Notes under the pieces: generated by a model
Seen by the model: the letters and a program-made list of their open reading frames with translations, nothing else
Told to the model about the DNA's origin: nothing
Databases searched by the model: none
Made by a program: the position numbers and the translations under genes
Shown here: in pieces, positions 8,731-18,162 of the stretch
How positions within the stretch are numbered: position 1 is the first letter of the stretch
How the letters are laid out: every line of letters starts with the position of its first letter
Assembly: GCA_964392305.1 (NCBI GenBank)
Contig: CAYMPV010000014.1
Span: forward strand, 1 to 64,000
Length of the DNA: 64,000 bases
Source: JACKIC01 sp964392305
GTDB taxonomy: Bacteria; Planctomycetota; UBA1135; UBA2386
Direction of reading: 5' to 3'

Positions 8731-11451
8731 CTACTTGCCGCCGTCACCCAGCTTCTCGATCGCAGCCGTGATCTCCTCCGCCGACAGCTGCACGTCGATC
8801 GGCGCCAGGTTCTCACCACCCTGGATCTCCTTGGGTGTCACCGAGCGCAACGACTCGCCGCGGTTGTTGCCCTTGCGCGTCAGGTAGGCCCCAAGCCGGA
8901 CCGTGCCGTCGCCGACGGTCAGCATCGCGCGGCCGTTCTCCACTTCGGCACTGCCGCTCGGGAACTGCAGCAGACCATCGAGGCCGCCGCTCCAGCCGAG
9001 CGCCGTGAAGCGACGCTGGTCCCGCACCTGGCCGACCGGGTTGCCATGGGCGTGCAACACGATGCCTTCGGGCAATGCCGGCAGGTTCGGGAACAGCAAC
9101 TCGACCTTGGGCCACTCGGCCAGTTCGACGGTCACCTTGCCCGTGGCCACCTGCTCCGCCGTGAATTGCACGCGCTGTGGCCGATACGCGCTGCCGACCA
9201 CCATCAGCTCGAGCGGCCCCGGCACGATCGGCATCGACAACTTGCCCTCGTTGACCGGCAGCCCCTGCCAATGCTGCTCATCCGCCTGGGGCATCGCGAA
9301 CACGACCGCTTCGCGCGAACGGCGCTGCTGGTCAGTTTCACCCGGCCGGCGCGAGACGCGCACTTCGAGGATGTGCAGCTTGCCGCGCAGGTCGATCTGT
9401 TCGAGCCGGTCGTCGCCGCCTTCGGGCAACGGCAACACAACGTTCTCGATGCGCACGGCGGGCACGTTGAGTCCTGCCGCAGCCACTTCGAGCGCGTAGG
9501 TGCCCGCGGGCAACCCCTGCCACCGCAAACTGGCCTCCCCGACCTGCGCCCCCCAGGCCTCGGCCTGATAACGGTTGCCGCGCAACGAACGCCAGCGGTC
9601 CTCGTCGCCGTACTCGGTCGGCGGCTCGAAGCCGGGACGCAGCGTGCCGCGCAGCAGATGCACCGGCACGTCGTCGTCGACCAGCACCTTGACCTCGAGG
9701 TGATGCCCGATTTGGATCGGGATCACGAGATCGGTCGCGCCGACGCGGAACTCGACCGGTGCGATCGGCAGGTGGCCGCCCCAGCGGAACGCGAGCCGGT
9801 GACGCACCGGCATCGCGTCGCCGCGGACTTCGAACGTGCCGTCGTCGCGCACGCTCGTGGTCAGCTTGTCCTGGCGATCCCACCGCTCTTCGCCGTTGCG
9901 CCCGCGCCAGTCGCTGAGCGCCTGGACCTCGAACCAGCCGCGCGAGACCGTCTGCGGCGTGTCGAACTGCAGCTTGCCGGAGACGACCAGAGCGCCGGCC
10001 GAGAGTTGCAGCACGCCGAGGTCGTTGACGCCGCGGTGGATCTCGCGCGGCGTCACGCTCAGCGTGCGCGCTGGCGTGCCGTCGGCGAACTGCTGCGAGA
10101 ACACCAGGCTCTTGATCTGCGCGCGGTCCTTGTAACCCTTGGTGAGCAGCCAGACGAACCGGCCCTGCGCGTCGGTCTCGACCGTGCCGCCGCCCGACAT
10201 CACCTCGAAGTCGAAGTTGGCTTGCACCGTCGCGTTCGCTAGCCACGCGCCGTCAGGTCCGGTGAACTGACCGCGCAGCCCGTAGAGCTCTTCGGTGGTC
10301 AACTCGACGCGCACTTCCTGGTCCTGCCCGAGCGGGGCTTCGACGGTCTTGGCGACGTCGGCGGCCCTCACCTGGGCCAGCACCACGACCGAGCCGCCGA
10401 CGGCGACGAACGGGATGCGCGTCCAGCCGTCCTCGCCGGCGTAGTAGCGTTGTGCGTTGTTGTGCTGGTCGTTGTCGTTCTCCTCGCCGCGATAGGCCTG
10501 GAACGTCACCCCCTCGGTGAACGGTTGCCCGTCGTGCAGCAGCCGCGCGACGATGCGGCCGGTCGCAGGCAGGCGCAGCTCGACGGGGTCGGCCGGCGGC
10601 GCGTCGACGTCGAACTCGACCGCGAGTCCATCGACGCCGGGCAGATCGGGCGCGACGCGCCAGTGCCCGACCTCCATGTCGCGTTTGCGCGAGGTGCCCG
10701 AGCGCAGCCACCGCTGCACGTGCCGGAACTCGGCCACCGCGTCGGGCCCGGCGGCGCGCTCGGCGCGAATCTGCCCGTAGTTGCGCATCGCCTTGTTGTC
10801 CTGGTCGAACATGCGGATCACGACGTAGGCACCGACGGCCGGCCGCCCCAGGGCGTCGAGCACACGCGCACGCAGCGTGAGATCGCGCTCGACCTCGATC
10901 ACCCAGCCTTCCTTGGGGACGTCGCGCTGGCCGCCGATGTAGGCAGTGCCGTAGCGGCCTTCAGAACGCGCGTGCACCGTGGCGCCGTTCTTGTCGGCCG
11001 CGACGCGCGCCATTCCCTCGGTGTCCGTGCGCGTGAGCCAGCCGAAGCGCCGCGCCGTGAACTCCTGGTCCCCCCAGTAATCCTGACGCTCGCGCTCGGG
11101 CAGCGCCGCGATCTGCTGCCAGACACCGCTGCCGTGCCAACGCACCTCGGCGCCCGCGACCAGCTGCTTCGACTCGGCGTCGATCACCTTCACCTCGAGC
11201 CAGATCGCGTCGTCGGGGATCGGCGGTTGCTTGCTGGCCTCCGCGGTGGCATCGGCGGCCTCGACGCGCGTCACCTCGGCGCTGGCGGTCGGCGCGGTCG
11301 CGGCTTCGACCGGATCGGCCGGCGATACCGCATGCGCGTTCGCAACACCTGGATCAGGCGCCAACGCGGGCTCACCACCAGCGAAACGCAGCGCCAGCCA
11401 GACGGCGGCCGCGACGAACGGGACGAGCAACCACAGCAGCGAGCGGTTCAT
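8731..11451 (-). CDS. Membrane-anchored carboxypeptidase-regulatory-like repeat protein, paralogue 2
   Basis: This 906-aa protein has the same architecture as its neighbours: anchor MNRSLLWLLVPFVAAAVWLA, an acidic/Ala-rich linker to about residue 80, then beta-sandwich modules (LEVKVIDAESKQLVAGAEV, RVLDALGRPAVGAYVVIRMF) and the tail PKEIQGGENLAPIDVQLSAEE. Its first approximately 90 residues are the same as those of the next gene upstream (11533-14250), because the DNA itself is identical there, while the rest has diverged. The ATG at 11451 has GGAGGA upstream (minus-strand reading). The protein is extracytoplasmic and its function is unknown. Confidence 0.72.
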   Translation of the reverse strand: MNRSLLWLLVPFVAAAVWLALRFAGGEPALAPDPGVANAHAVSPADPVEAATAPTASAEVTRVEAADATAEASKQPPIPDDAIWLEVKVIDAESKQLVAGAEVRWHGSGVWQQIAALPERERQDYWGDQEFTARRFGWLTRTDTEGMARVAADKNGATVHARSEGRYGTAYIGGQRDVPKEGWVIEVERDLTLRARVLDALGRPAVGAYVVIRMFDQDNKAMRNYGQIRAERAAGPDAVAEFRHVQRWLRSGTSRKRDMEVGHWRVAPDLPGVDGLAVEFDVDAPPADPVELRLPATGRIVARLLHDGQPFTEGVTFQAYRGEENDNDQHNNAQRYYAGEDGWTRIPFVAVGGSVVVLAQVRAADVAKTVEAPLGQDQEVRVELTTEELYGLRGQFTGPDGAWLANATVQANFDFEVMSGGGTVETDAQGRFVWLLTKGYKDRAQIKSLVFSQQFADGTPARTLSVTPREIHRGVNDLGVLQLSAGALVVSGKLQFDTPQTVSRGWFEVQALSDWRGRNGEERWDRQDKLTTSVRDDGTFEVRGDAMPVRHRLAFRWGGHLPIAPVEFRVGATDLVIPIQIGHHLEVKVLVDDDVPVHLLRGTLRPGFEPPTEYGDEDRWRSLRGNRYQAEAWGAQVGEASLRWQGLPAGTYALEVAAAGLNVPAVRIENVVLPLPEGGDDRLEQIDLRGKLHILEVRVSRRPGETDQQRRSREAVVFAMPQADEQHWQGLPVNEGKLSMPIVPGPLELMVVGSAYRPQRVQFTAEQVATGKVTVELAEWPKVELLFPNLPALPEGIVLHAHGNPVGQVRDQRRFTALGWSGGLDGLLQFPSGSAEVENGRAMLTVGDGTVRLGAYLTRKGNNRGESLRSVTPKEIQGGENLAPIDVQLSAEEITAAIEKLGDGGK

Positions 11452-11485
11452 GGGGTCTTCCTCCGAGGGGCCCGCATGCTACCCA
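11163..11485. repeat. Direct repeat copy 1: shared 5' block of paralogues 2 and 3
   Basis: Every base I compared from 11163 to 11485 matches 13962-14284 (323 bp, offset 2799). One mismatch at 11162 separates it from a further 20 matching bases. The block covers about the first 96 codons, the ribosome binding site and the leader with a GGTAGCAT motif, and ends abruptly upstream of each gene. The coding sequences outside the block are clearly diverged, so the identity must be recent (duplication or gene conversion). Confidence 0.9.
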
Positions 11486-11532
11486 GTGCGCGCGAGGATC
11501 GGGGCACGCACGTCGCGAAGCATCGCCGCGAG

Positions 11533-14250
11533 CTACTTGTCGGACTCCGCAGACGCCTGCAGCTTCGCCACGGCTGCGGCGACCTCCTCGGCCGACAGCT
11601 GCACGGCGATCGGGGCCAGGTTGTCGCCCCCCTGGATCTCCCTGGGCGACACCGAACGCAGCGACTGTCGGCGCTTTCCGTCCTTGCTGGTGAGGTAGAC
11701 CCCGATCCCGAACGCGCCGTCGCCGACGGTCACCGAGGCGCGGCCGTCAACGACTTCGGCGTGGCCACCTCGGGTGTTCAGGTAGGACTCGAGCCCACCA
11801 CTGGAGAACTGGGTCGAAAAGCGCCGCCGCTGCGAACTCGCGGTTCCGGCATGACTGAAGGCGTGCAGCACCACGTCCTCGGGCAACGTCGCTGACGCCG
11901 CGAACAGCAGATCGATCTTCGGCCACGCGCGCAGTTCGACGGTCTGCGTGCCCGCGGCGACCTGTTCGGCGGTGAAGGACACACGCTGCGGCCGGGCCCC
12001 GTCACCGACCACCATCAACTCGAGCGGCCCCTCGGCCACGGCCATGACCAGCTTGCCCTCGACCACCATCAAGCCCTGCCATTCCTCTTCATCCGCCTGC
12101 GGCATCGCAAACACGAGGATGTCGGACGACATGCGCGCCGCAGCGTCCGCTTTGCCCGGTCCCGACACCAGCAGTTCGAGACCGTGCAGCCTGGCCCGCA
12201 GGTCGATCTCGTCGAGTCGCCCGTCGCCGCCTTCCGGCAACGGCAACACGATGTTCTCGAGGCGCACCACGGGCGCGACGAGTCCCACCGCCGATATCTC
12301 AAGCGCGTAGGTCCCCGAGGGCAGCCCCTGCCATCGCAACCAGGCCTGATCGGGTTGGGGCGCCCAACACTCCGCCTGATAGCGATCGCCGCGCGGTCGC
12401 ATGGGGTGGGGTTCTTCTGGGGGTGGGAAGCCGGGTCGCAGGGTGCCGCGCAAGAGGCGCGCTGGCACGTCGTCACCGATCCGGACCTTGACCTCGAGGG
12501 TGTGCCCCATGGCGATCGGGATGACCAGATCGGTCGCGCCGAGGCGAAACTCGATCGGCGCGATCGGCAGGTAGCCACCCCACCGGAACGCGAGCCGATG
12601 ACGAACGGCCTTGGTCTCTCCGCGCACCTCGAACGAGCCGTCCGGGCGCACGCTGGTCGCCAGGCCATCGACGCGCTGCCATCGCGCTTCGCCGCGGCCT
12701 TCGCGAGCATCCTGCCACGCCTCGACCTCGAACCAGCTGCGATAGCCCTGCTGCGGCGTGTCGAACTGCAGCTGCCCGGCGACGACGATCGGGCCGTTCG
12801 AGAGCTGCAGCACGCCGAGGTCGTTGACGCCGCGGTGGATCTCGCGCGGCGGCACGGTCAGCGTGCGCGCGGGCGTGCCATCGGCGAACTGCTGCGAGAA
12901 CACGAGGCGCTTGATCTGCGCGGTGTCCTTGGTGCCCTTGGGCAGGAGCCACGTGAATCGCCCCTGCGCATCGGTCTCGACGAAAGCTCCGCCCGAGGTC
13001 ACTTCGAGGTCGAAGTTCGCGATCACGGTCTCGTTGGCGAGCCGCGCGCCGTCGGGCCCGACGAACTGACCGCGCAGCGCGTAGAGCTCTTCGGTGGTCA
13101 ATTCGACGCGCACCTCCTGGTCCTGCGCCAGCGGCGCTGGCACCTCCTTGGTGACGCCCGCGGCACCGACCCGGGCATGGACCACGACCGATCCACCGAC
13201 CGCGACGAATGCAAAGCGCGCCCAGCCATCCTCGTCGGCGATGGCGCGAGGCGCAGTGTGGCGCTTCTCGTAGTCCGCATCCTCCCCCTGATAGACCTGG
13301 AAGTACACGCCCTTGGTGAACGGCTGCCCTTCGTGAATCAAGCGCGCGGCGAGGCGGCCAGTCGCTGGGAGACGCAACTCCACGGGATCGGCAGGCGGGT
13401 CGTCGACGTCGAACTCGACGGCCGGCCCGTCGATACCAGGCACCTCGGGCACGACCTTCCAATGCGCGACCTCCATGTCGCGCTTGCGCGAGGTTCCCGA
13501 TCGCAACCAGCGTTGCACGTGGCGGAACTCGGCCACTGCATCGGGCGCCACGGTCTGCTGAGTCTGGATCCAGCCGTGGTTTCGCATCGCCTTGCCGTCT
13601 CGATCGGACAGGCGGATCGCGACGTGCGCACCGACGGCCGGCCGTCCCAGGGCATCGATGACCCGGGCGCGCAGTGTGAGATCGCGCTCGAGCTCGATCA
13701 CCCAGCCCTCCTTGGGGACCTCGCGCGGTCCACCGATGTAGGCAGTGCCGTAGTGACCTTCGGAACGGGCCTGCACTGTGGCGCCATTCTTTTCGGCGGC
13801 GATGCGCGCCAAACCCTCGCTGTCCGTGTGGGTCAGCCAACCGAAGCGCTCTGCGGTGCGTTCTTGATCGCCGTAGTAGTCCGCGCGCTCGCGTTCGGGC
13901 AACAGCGCGATCTGCTGTCGGGCAGCGTTGGCGCTCCACAGCACCTCGGCGCCCGCGACCGGCTGCTTCGACTCGGCGTCGATCACCTTCACCTCGAGCC
14001 AGATCGCGTCGTCGGGGATCGGCGGTTGCTTGCTGGCCTCCGCGGTGGCATCGGCGGCCTCGACGCGCGTCACCTCGGCGCTGGCGGTCGGCGCGGTCGC
14101 GGCTTCGACCGGATCGGCCGGCGATACCGCATGCGCGTTCGCAACACCTGGATCAGGCGCCAACGCGGGCTCACCACCAGCGAAACGCAGCGCCAGCCAG
14201 ACGGCGGCCGCGACGAACGGGACGAGCAACCACAGCAGCGAGCGGTTCAT
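11533..14250 (-). CDS. Membrane-anchored carboxypeptidase-regulatory-like repeat protein, paralogue 3
   Basis: This 905-aa protein has an N-terminal anchor and linker identical to those of paralogue 2, followed by diverged modules (LEVKVIDAESKQPVAGAEV, ARVIDALGRPAVGAHVAIRL, LRLPATGRLAARLIHEG) and the tail PREIQGGDNLAPIAVQLSAEE. Between the modules are recurrent segments shared by all family members, such as PPREIHRGVNDLGVLQL and VVLPLPEGGD-type loops (here IVLPLPEGGDG). Most of the protein appears to be beta-strand. No catalytic signature is visible; a surface or periplasmic structural or binding role is an inference. Confidence 0.72.
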   Translation of the reverse strand: MNRSLLWLLVPFVAAAVWLALRFAGGEPALAPDPGVANAHAVSPADPVEAATAPTASAEVTRVEAADATAEASKQPPIPDDAIWLEVKVIDAESKQPVAGAEVLWSANAARQQIALLPERERADYYGDQERTAERFGWLTHTDSEGLARIAAEKNGATVQARSEGHYGTAYIGGPREVPKEGWVIELERDLTLRARVIDALGRPAVGAHVAIRLSDRDGKAMRNHGWIQTQQTVAPDAVAEFRHVQRWLRSGTSRKRDMEVAHWKVVPEVPGIDGPAVEFDVDDPPADPVELRLPATGRLAARLIHEGQPFTKGVYFQVYQGEDADYEKRHTAPRAIADEDGWARFAFVAVGGSVVVHARVGAAGVTKEVPAPLAQDQEVRVELTTEELYALRGQFVGPDGARLANETVIANFDLEVTSGGAFVETDAQGRFTWLLPKGTKDTAQIKRLVFSQQFADGTPARTLTVPPREIHRGVNDLGVLQLSNGPIVVAGQLQFDTPQQGYRSWFEVEAWQDAREGRGEARWQRVDGLATSVRPDGSFEVRGETKAVRHRLAFRWGGYLPIAPIEFRLGATDLVIPIAMGHTLEVKVRIGDDVPARLLRGTLRPGFPPPEEPHPMRPRGDRYQAECWAPQPDQAWLRWQGLPSGTYALEISAVGLVAPVVRLENIVLPLPEGGDGRLDEIDLRARLHGLELLVSGPGKADAAARMSSDILVFAMPQADEEEWQGLMVVEGKLVMAVAEGPLELMVVGDGARPQRVSFTAEQVAAGTQTVELRAWPKIDLLFAASATLPEDVVLHAFSHAGTASSQRRRFSTQFSSGGLESYLNTRGGHAEVVDGRASVTVGDGAFGIGVYLTSKDGKRRQSLRSVSPREIQGGDNLAPIAVQLSAEEVAAAVAKLQASAESDK

Positions 14251-14284
14251 GGGGTCTTCCTCCGAGGGGCCCGCATGCTACCCA
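13962..14284. repeat. Direct repeat copy 2: shared 5' block of paralogues 2 and 3
   Basis: This is the second copy of the 323-bp block described at 11163-11485. It ends at 14284, where the flanking sequences diverge (CCCAAGTGG here, CCCAGTGCG in the other copy). Confidence 0.9.
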
Positions 14285-14316
14285 AGTGGTACCGTTCGGG
14301 CCCGTCGTTCGCGAAG

Positions 14317-16641
14317 TCACCTCGGCTGCTTCGCCTTGCGCAGGCTTTCGATCGCCGCCGCGACCGCCTCGGCCGACGCCGACACGCGGATCGGCGCGAG
14401 GTCGCGGCCCCCTTGGATCTCCGCGGGCTCGATGTTGTCCAACGGCATCGAGTACCGCCCGTCGATCTCCCCGACGTTCACGACCAGCCGATTGGCGCCG
14501 ACGCGGACCTGCAGCTCGGCGCGATCCCCCTCGGCAGCGACGAGATTGGACGGAAGGCGCAGCATGGCATCGATGGTGCCCGCGCCGTAGTCGGCGACGA
14601 AGGCGCGCTCGCGATCGTCAGCTGGTGGCGCGATGCGGACGCGATACTCGAATCCGCTCGGCAACGCCGGCAGGCCGTCCAGTCGCAGTTCGACCTTGGG
14701 CCAGGGCAACAGGCGCACGCTCGCCTGCGGGCCCGGACAGGGCACGCGCTGCGGGTCGCAGTCGCTGCCCAGCACGAACAACTCCGCCGTCTGCACAGGC
14801 ACCGCCAGCGCCACCTCGGCGCCTGGGACACTGGCACCGCGCCAGACCGACGCGTCCTGCTGCGGCAGGGCGAACACGCAGACGTAGTGGCACTCGGCGG
14901 GTCGCTCGACGACGAGGCGAACCACGCGCAGCCGCTGCCGCAGATCGACCTGCAGGTGCGCCTCGCCACCTTCAGGCGGCGGCAGGACCACGTCGTCGAG
15001 GGTGACGATCGGTGCCTGCGCCGCATCGACCAGGACGCGCAGCGAATAGCGACCGGCGGCCTGCGCCCTCCAGACCAGCTGTGGGGAATCGCCTGGCACG
15101 GCGCGCACCTGCAGACGGTCGTCCCTCGCCACCCGCTCCGTCATGGCCACCTGCTCCTGCGGAACCAGCAGGCCCAGCACCTTGGACGGCGGCAGGCCCT
15201 CGGGCAACAACAAGGTGACGCGCAGGCCATGGCCAGCCGACACCGGCACGACGAGATCCTTGGTGCCGACGGCGAATTCGATCGGTGCGATCGGCTCGAA
15301 TTCCCTGCCACGAAACACGAGGCGATGGCGCGTCGCGGTCACCGCGCCACGCACCTCGAACGCGCCGTTCTCGTCGGAAGCAATCGCGAGGTCGCTCACG
15401 CGCCGCCACGACTCGGGCCTGGCCATCGAGACGGATTCAGGCAGCGCTTCCACCTCGAACCGGACCGCGCATACCAGCGTCGGCTCATCGACCACCAAGC
15501 GTCCGGCGACGACCAGCGGCGCAGGAGCGAACTGCAGCACGCCGAGGTCCGTGATCCCGCGGCGCAGGTCGCGCGGCGGCGCCGAAGCCGTCAGCGGCGT
15601 GCCGCGCGTAGGTTCCCACGTCAGCAGGAACTTCTTCAGTGCGGCCCTCTCGGTGCGCCCCGCCTGGAGAATGCACAGCCAGCGACCGGCCCCGTCGGTC
15701 GAAAAGCCCGTCCTGCCACCCATGTTGTCGACCCGGTAGGTCATCCGGATGTCGGCACCGGCGACCGGCTCACCGTCCTGATCGAGCAGGGTGCCGCACA
15801 GCACGAAGCTGCCTTCTGTCGGCACGTCGACCTGCAGTTCCTGCCCATCGACGACGGGCGCATCGACCGTGCGCACGATGCTGCCGTTTTCGTGCCAGGC
15901 GACGACGTTGAACGCGCCACCGAGGGCGACCTGCGGAAAGCGGGCCCAACCGTCCACGTCCGCCTTCACCCTGGGGGCGGCGTGCTTGGCGAGGAAGTCG
16001 TCGGGATCTCCGCGGTAGACACCGAGCGACACGTGTTCGGTCAGCGTCTTGCCCAGATGCACGAGCCGCGCGCGCAGCCGTCCGGCACCCGGCCACCGCA
16101 ACACGATCGGCTCCGTCGGCAACGCCGCCGGATCGAACGCCACCCCGAGGTCCGTGCTGCCCGTCACCTTGGGCAACACGCGCCAGGTGGCGATGCCGCG
16201 TTCGGCGGCCGAGGCCGCGCCACGCAGCCATTTCTGGGTGGGAGCGAAGTGCGCAACACCGTCGCTGCCGGTCACGACCGCGCGCACGTGAGCCAGGTCC
16301 GTGGTCGGTCGACCATCTGCCAGGAAGGTGGTGACCTGTACCTCGACGTCGGGCACGGGGCGATCGTGCAGGTCGAGTACGAGCACCTGCAGGTGTCGGT
16401 CGGCTTCGGTCTGCGCGCCTGGCATCGACTCGGCATCGACCTGCTGCGCCTCGGCAGCGGTGCGCACGATGGGGTCGGCAGTCGTTTCACCAGCACCGTC
16501 CCGGAGCGGATCCGGCAACGCGGCATTCTGCGGCGCTGACTCGTGCGGCGCCGGCTCGACCGGGGAAGAACGCAGCGCCCACCCACCCCAGGCGATGACG
16601 CCGACCACCAACAGCAACATCCACGGCAGGAATCGGGGCAT
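14317..16641 (-). CDS. Membrane-anchored carboxypeptidase-regulatory-like repeat protein, paralogue 4
   Basis: This 774-aa protein is the shortest and first-transcribed member of the cluster. The anchor is MPRFLPWMLLLVVGVIAWGG, followed by a linker, then modules starting LQVLVLDLHDRPVPDVEVQV. It shares LRRGITDLGVLQF, DVVLPPPEGGEAHLQV and the tail PAEIQGGRDLAPIRVSAS with its paralogues. It lacks the first beta module of the others. The start at 16641 matches the N-termini of the paralogues; an in-frame ATG at 16656 would add five residues. A GGTAGGAT motif lies upstream, like the GGTAGCAT found before paralogues 2 and 3. Confidence 0.68.
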   Translation of the reverse strand: MPRFLPWMLLLVVGVIAWGGWALRSSPVEPAPHESAPQNAALPDPLRDGAGETTADPIVRTAAEAQQVDAESMPGAQTEADRHLQVLVLDLHDRPVPDVEVQVTTFLADGRPTTDLAHVRAVVTGSDGVAHFAPTQKWLRGAASAAERGIATWRVLPKVTGSTDLGVAFDPAALPTEPIVLRWPGAGRLRARLVHLGKTLTEHVSLGVYRGDPDDFLAKHAAPRVKADVDGWARFPQVALGGAFNVVAWHENGSIVRTVDAPVVDGQELQVDVPTEGSFVLCGTLLDQDGEPVAGADIRMTYRVDNMGGRTGFSTDGAGRWLCILQAGRTERAALKKFLLTWEPTRGTPLTASAPPRDLRRGITDLGVLQFAPAPLVVAGRLVVDEPTLVCAVRFEVEALPESVSMARPESWRRVSDLAIASDENGAFEVRGAVTATRHRLVFRGREFEPIAPIEFAVGTKDLVVPVSAGHGLRVTLLLPEGLPPSKVLGLLVPQEQVAMTERVARDDRLQVRAVPGDSPQLVWRAQAAGRYSLRVLVDAAQAPIVTLDDVVLPPPEGGEAHLQVDLRQRLRVVRLVVERPAECHYVCVFALPQQDASVWRGASVPGAEVALAVPVQTAELFVLGSDCDPQRVPCPGPQASVRLLPWPKVELRLDGLPALPSGFEYRVRIAPPADDRERAFVADYGAGTIDAMLRLPSNLVAAEGDRAELQVRVGANRLVVNVGEIDGRYSMPLDNIEPAEIQGGRDLAPIRVSASAEAVAAAIESLRKAKQPR

Positions 16642-16693
16642 CGGTTGCCGGCGCATCCTACCGCGGCGTCATCCGCGTGCCTTCTCGGGGCCG

Positions 16694-17389
16694 TCAGGCC
16701 TGCGCCGCGCGCGGGAACAGCACGTGGTTCTCGAGGTGGATGTGCTGCATCACCTCACGCTCGAGTTCGGCGAGGCCGAGGTAGAGCGCCTGCCACGTCG
16801 CGCAGGCCAACGGCGGCGGCACGAAGTCGTGCGCGAGGGAACGCAGCCTGGCGAGGTTCTCGCCGTGTTCGAGGTGCTCTTCTTCCATGACCGCGATCGG
16901 ACCGCCGGCCTGGCGCCCGGCGCCGGCGAGCAGCATCGGGAACAGCACCAGTTCCTCCTTCTGCATGTGTTGTTCGAGTTCGTGAGCAACGTGCTGCAGG
17001 TGGGCAGCGAGGCCGTGCGGGCAGTCGGCTTTGTCGGCGTGCACGGCCTCGACCTTCTGCGCCATGCGCAACAGGCGCGGCAACTCGGCGCGGTGACCGG
17101 CGTGGTATTGGTCGAGGATGTGGGTCAGCAGCTGCGCCGTCGGGCGATCGTCCCACCGTTCGTCGTCGGGAACCGGGGTCGCGGCCGCACGCAGTTCGGC
17201 GAGCACCGCGTTGGGGTCGAGTCCCTTGGCCGCGCAGGCCGCGGCGATCGAGCGCTGCCCCTTGCAGCAGAAGTCGAGACCGTGCCGCAGGAAGACGCGT
17301 GAGGCGCCGGCCCAGGCGACGGCGAGTTCGGCGAGCGTGTGCTCGGCGGTGATGATCGGCAGGGACGGGGATTGCGGGTTCGGGTTCAT
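16694..17389 (-). CDS. ric: Iron-sulfur cluster repair di-iron protein (RIC/YtfE/ScdA)
   Basis: RIC proteins restore Fe-S clusters damaged by nitric oxide or oxidants, using a di-iron centre in a four-helix bundle. The 231-aa protein has the ScdA-type N-terminal domain with the paired cysteines in GLDFCCKGQRS (C41, C42) and the hemerythrin-like domain with the expected His/Glu ligands: HILDQYHAGHRAEL, HVAHELEQHMQKEELVLFP, EEEHLEHGENL and HIHLENHVLFPRA. The start at 17389 is preferred over an upstream ATG at 17434 because family members begin close to the ITAEHTLAEL segment. A 14-bp inverted repeat lies 28-41 bp upstream of the start. The gene is apparently monocistronic. Confidence 0.93.
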   Translation of the reverse strand: MNPNPQSPSLPIITAEHTLAELAVAWAGASRVFLRHGLDFCCKGQRSIAAACAAKGLDPNAVLAELRAAATPVPDDERWDDRPTAQLLTHILDQYHAGHRAELPRLLRMAQKVEAVHADKADCPHGLAAHLQHVAHELEQHMQKEELVLFPMLLAGAGRQAGGPIAVMEEEHLEHGENLARLRSLAHDFVPPPLACATWQALYLGLAELEREVMQHIHLENHVLFPRAAQA

Positions 17390-17416
17390 GCTCGGTAACG
17401 CTCCATGCCCTTCAAT

Positions 17417-17430
17417 GGATGTTTGCATCC
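17417..17430. promoter_or_regulatory. Candidate operator upstream of ric
   Basis: GGATG-TTTG-CATCC is a perfect inverted repeat set in an A+T-rich stretch just upstream of the ric start. RIC genes are commonly controlled by nitric-oxide or Fe-S sensors such as NsrR or FNR-type regulators. The repeat fits an operator, but it does not clearly match a consensus I can name. Confidence 0.35.
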
Positions 17431-17497
17431 GCAATTACAGGATGGCCGGCGAGCGGGCCGATGTGCGTAGCGCACCCCCGCACCGCCGGGTCGGGCC

Positions 17498-18025
17498 TCA
17501 GGACAGCAGCGGCACCGCCGCGAACACCGCCTCGAGCACTGCGCCGCCACTGACGATCGTCACCTGGCCTTCGTGCACCGACACGTCCCACTTGTTGTTG
17601 CGGTCGAGCTTCTCCTCGAGCGCGGTGAGCAGCGCGGTCGGCACCTTCACCAGCCGGATCTGCTCACCCTTGTGCACCTTCTCCTTGGCGCAGCGCTGCT
17701 GCAGCAGGTCGGGGCGGCGGTGGCAGTAGACGACGACGCGTTCGGCGAGTTTGTTGGCGCGGTGCAGGCGATCGGGCGCGGGCGCGCCGACGTCGATCCA
17801 CAGCAGCACGCGGCCGTCGCCGGTGCGGTTCCACAGGGCCGGCTCGTCGGCCTCGCTGAGGCCCTTGCCAAAATCGAGCCCTTCCTCGTGTTCGAGCACG
17901 CGGGCCAGCACCCGGGTCAGCAGGAACGGCACGTCCTCGGACGGGTGTTGGGCGACGCGCAGGTCGAGGTCGACGTAGGTGCCGCGGTCGACGTCGGCGA
18001 GGCTGATCTCGAAGCGATAGATCAT
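17498..18025 (-). CDS. yaeQ: YaeQ family protein
   Basis: This 175-aa protein has the conserved YaeQ features: MIYRFEISLADVDRGTYVDLDLRVAQHPSE at the start, LEHEEGLDFGKGLSEADEPALW in the middle and LLWIDVGAPAPDRLHRA followed by VVVYCHR. YaeQ has a PD-(D/E)XK nuclease-like fold, and members were once reported as RfaH suppressors; the physiological role is unresolved. The length is typical. It is divergent from polA, with the 137 bp between them holding one arm of a dispersed palindromic repeat. Confidence 0.9.
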   Translation of the reverse strand: MIYRFEISLADVDRGTYVDLDLRVAQHPSEDVPFLLTRVLARVLEHEEGLDFGKGLSEADEPALWNRTGDGRVLLWIDVGAPAPDRLHRANKLAERVVVYCHRRPDLLQQRCAKEKVHKGEQIRLVKVPTALLTALEEKLDRNNKWDVSVHEGQVTIVSGGAVLEAVFAAVPLLS

Positions 18026-18090
18026 GGGGGCGCAGGTTGTAGCACCCCGGGAACGGGCGCCGCCAGGGACGCGCGGGTGGCGGCGCGCGG

Positions 18091-18121
18091 GTTGTGGTTT
18101 GTACTCGGTACCGTACGCAAC
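18091..18121. repeat. Dispersed palindromic repeat, single arm
   Basis: GTTGTGGTTTGTACTCGGTA followed by CCGTACGCAAC (31 nt in all) matches one arm of the hairpin repeats at 25529-25603 and 35797-35873. The opposite arm is not recognisable here. It sits between yaeQ and polA. Confidence 0.55.
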
Positions 18122-18162
18122 GACGGTCGCGGTGGCGGGGCGGTTGGTCTACAAACGCGGGC

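Noticed and set aside
8903..10242. Plus-strand open frames within paralogue 2
   Set aside because: They are shadows of the minus-strand coding sequence with no family features.
14281..14310. GTGGTACCGTTCGGGCCC as a fourth copy of the palindromic repeat family
   Set aside because: Only the GGTACC core matches; the diagnostic AAACCACAA and GCGTAC segments are absent.
12184..16539. A 1,451-codon open frame on the plus strand, antisense to paralogues 3 and 4
   Set aside because: It is a high-G+C shadow: Arg/His/Gly/Asp-rich composition, and the third-position bias fits the minus-strand genes, which have coherent repeats and membrane anchors.
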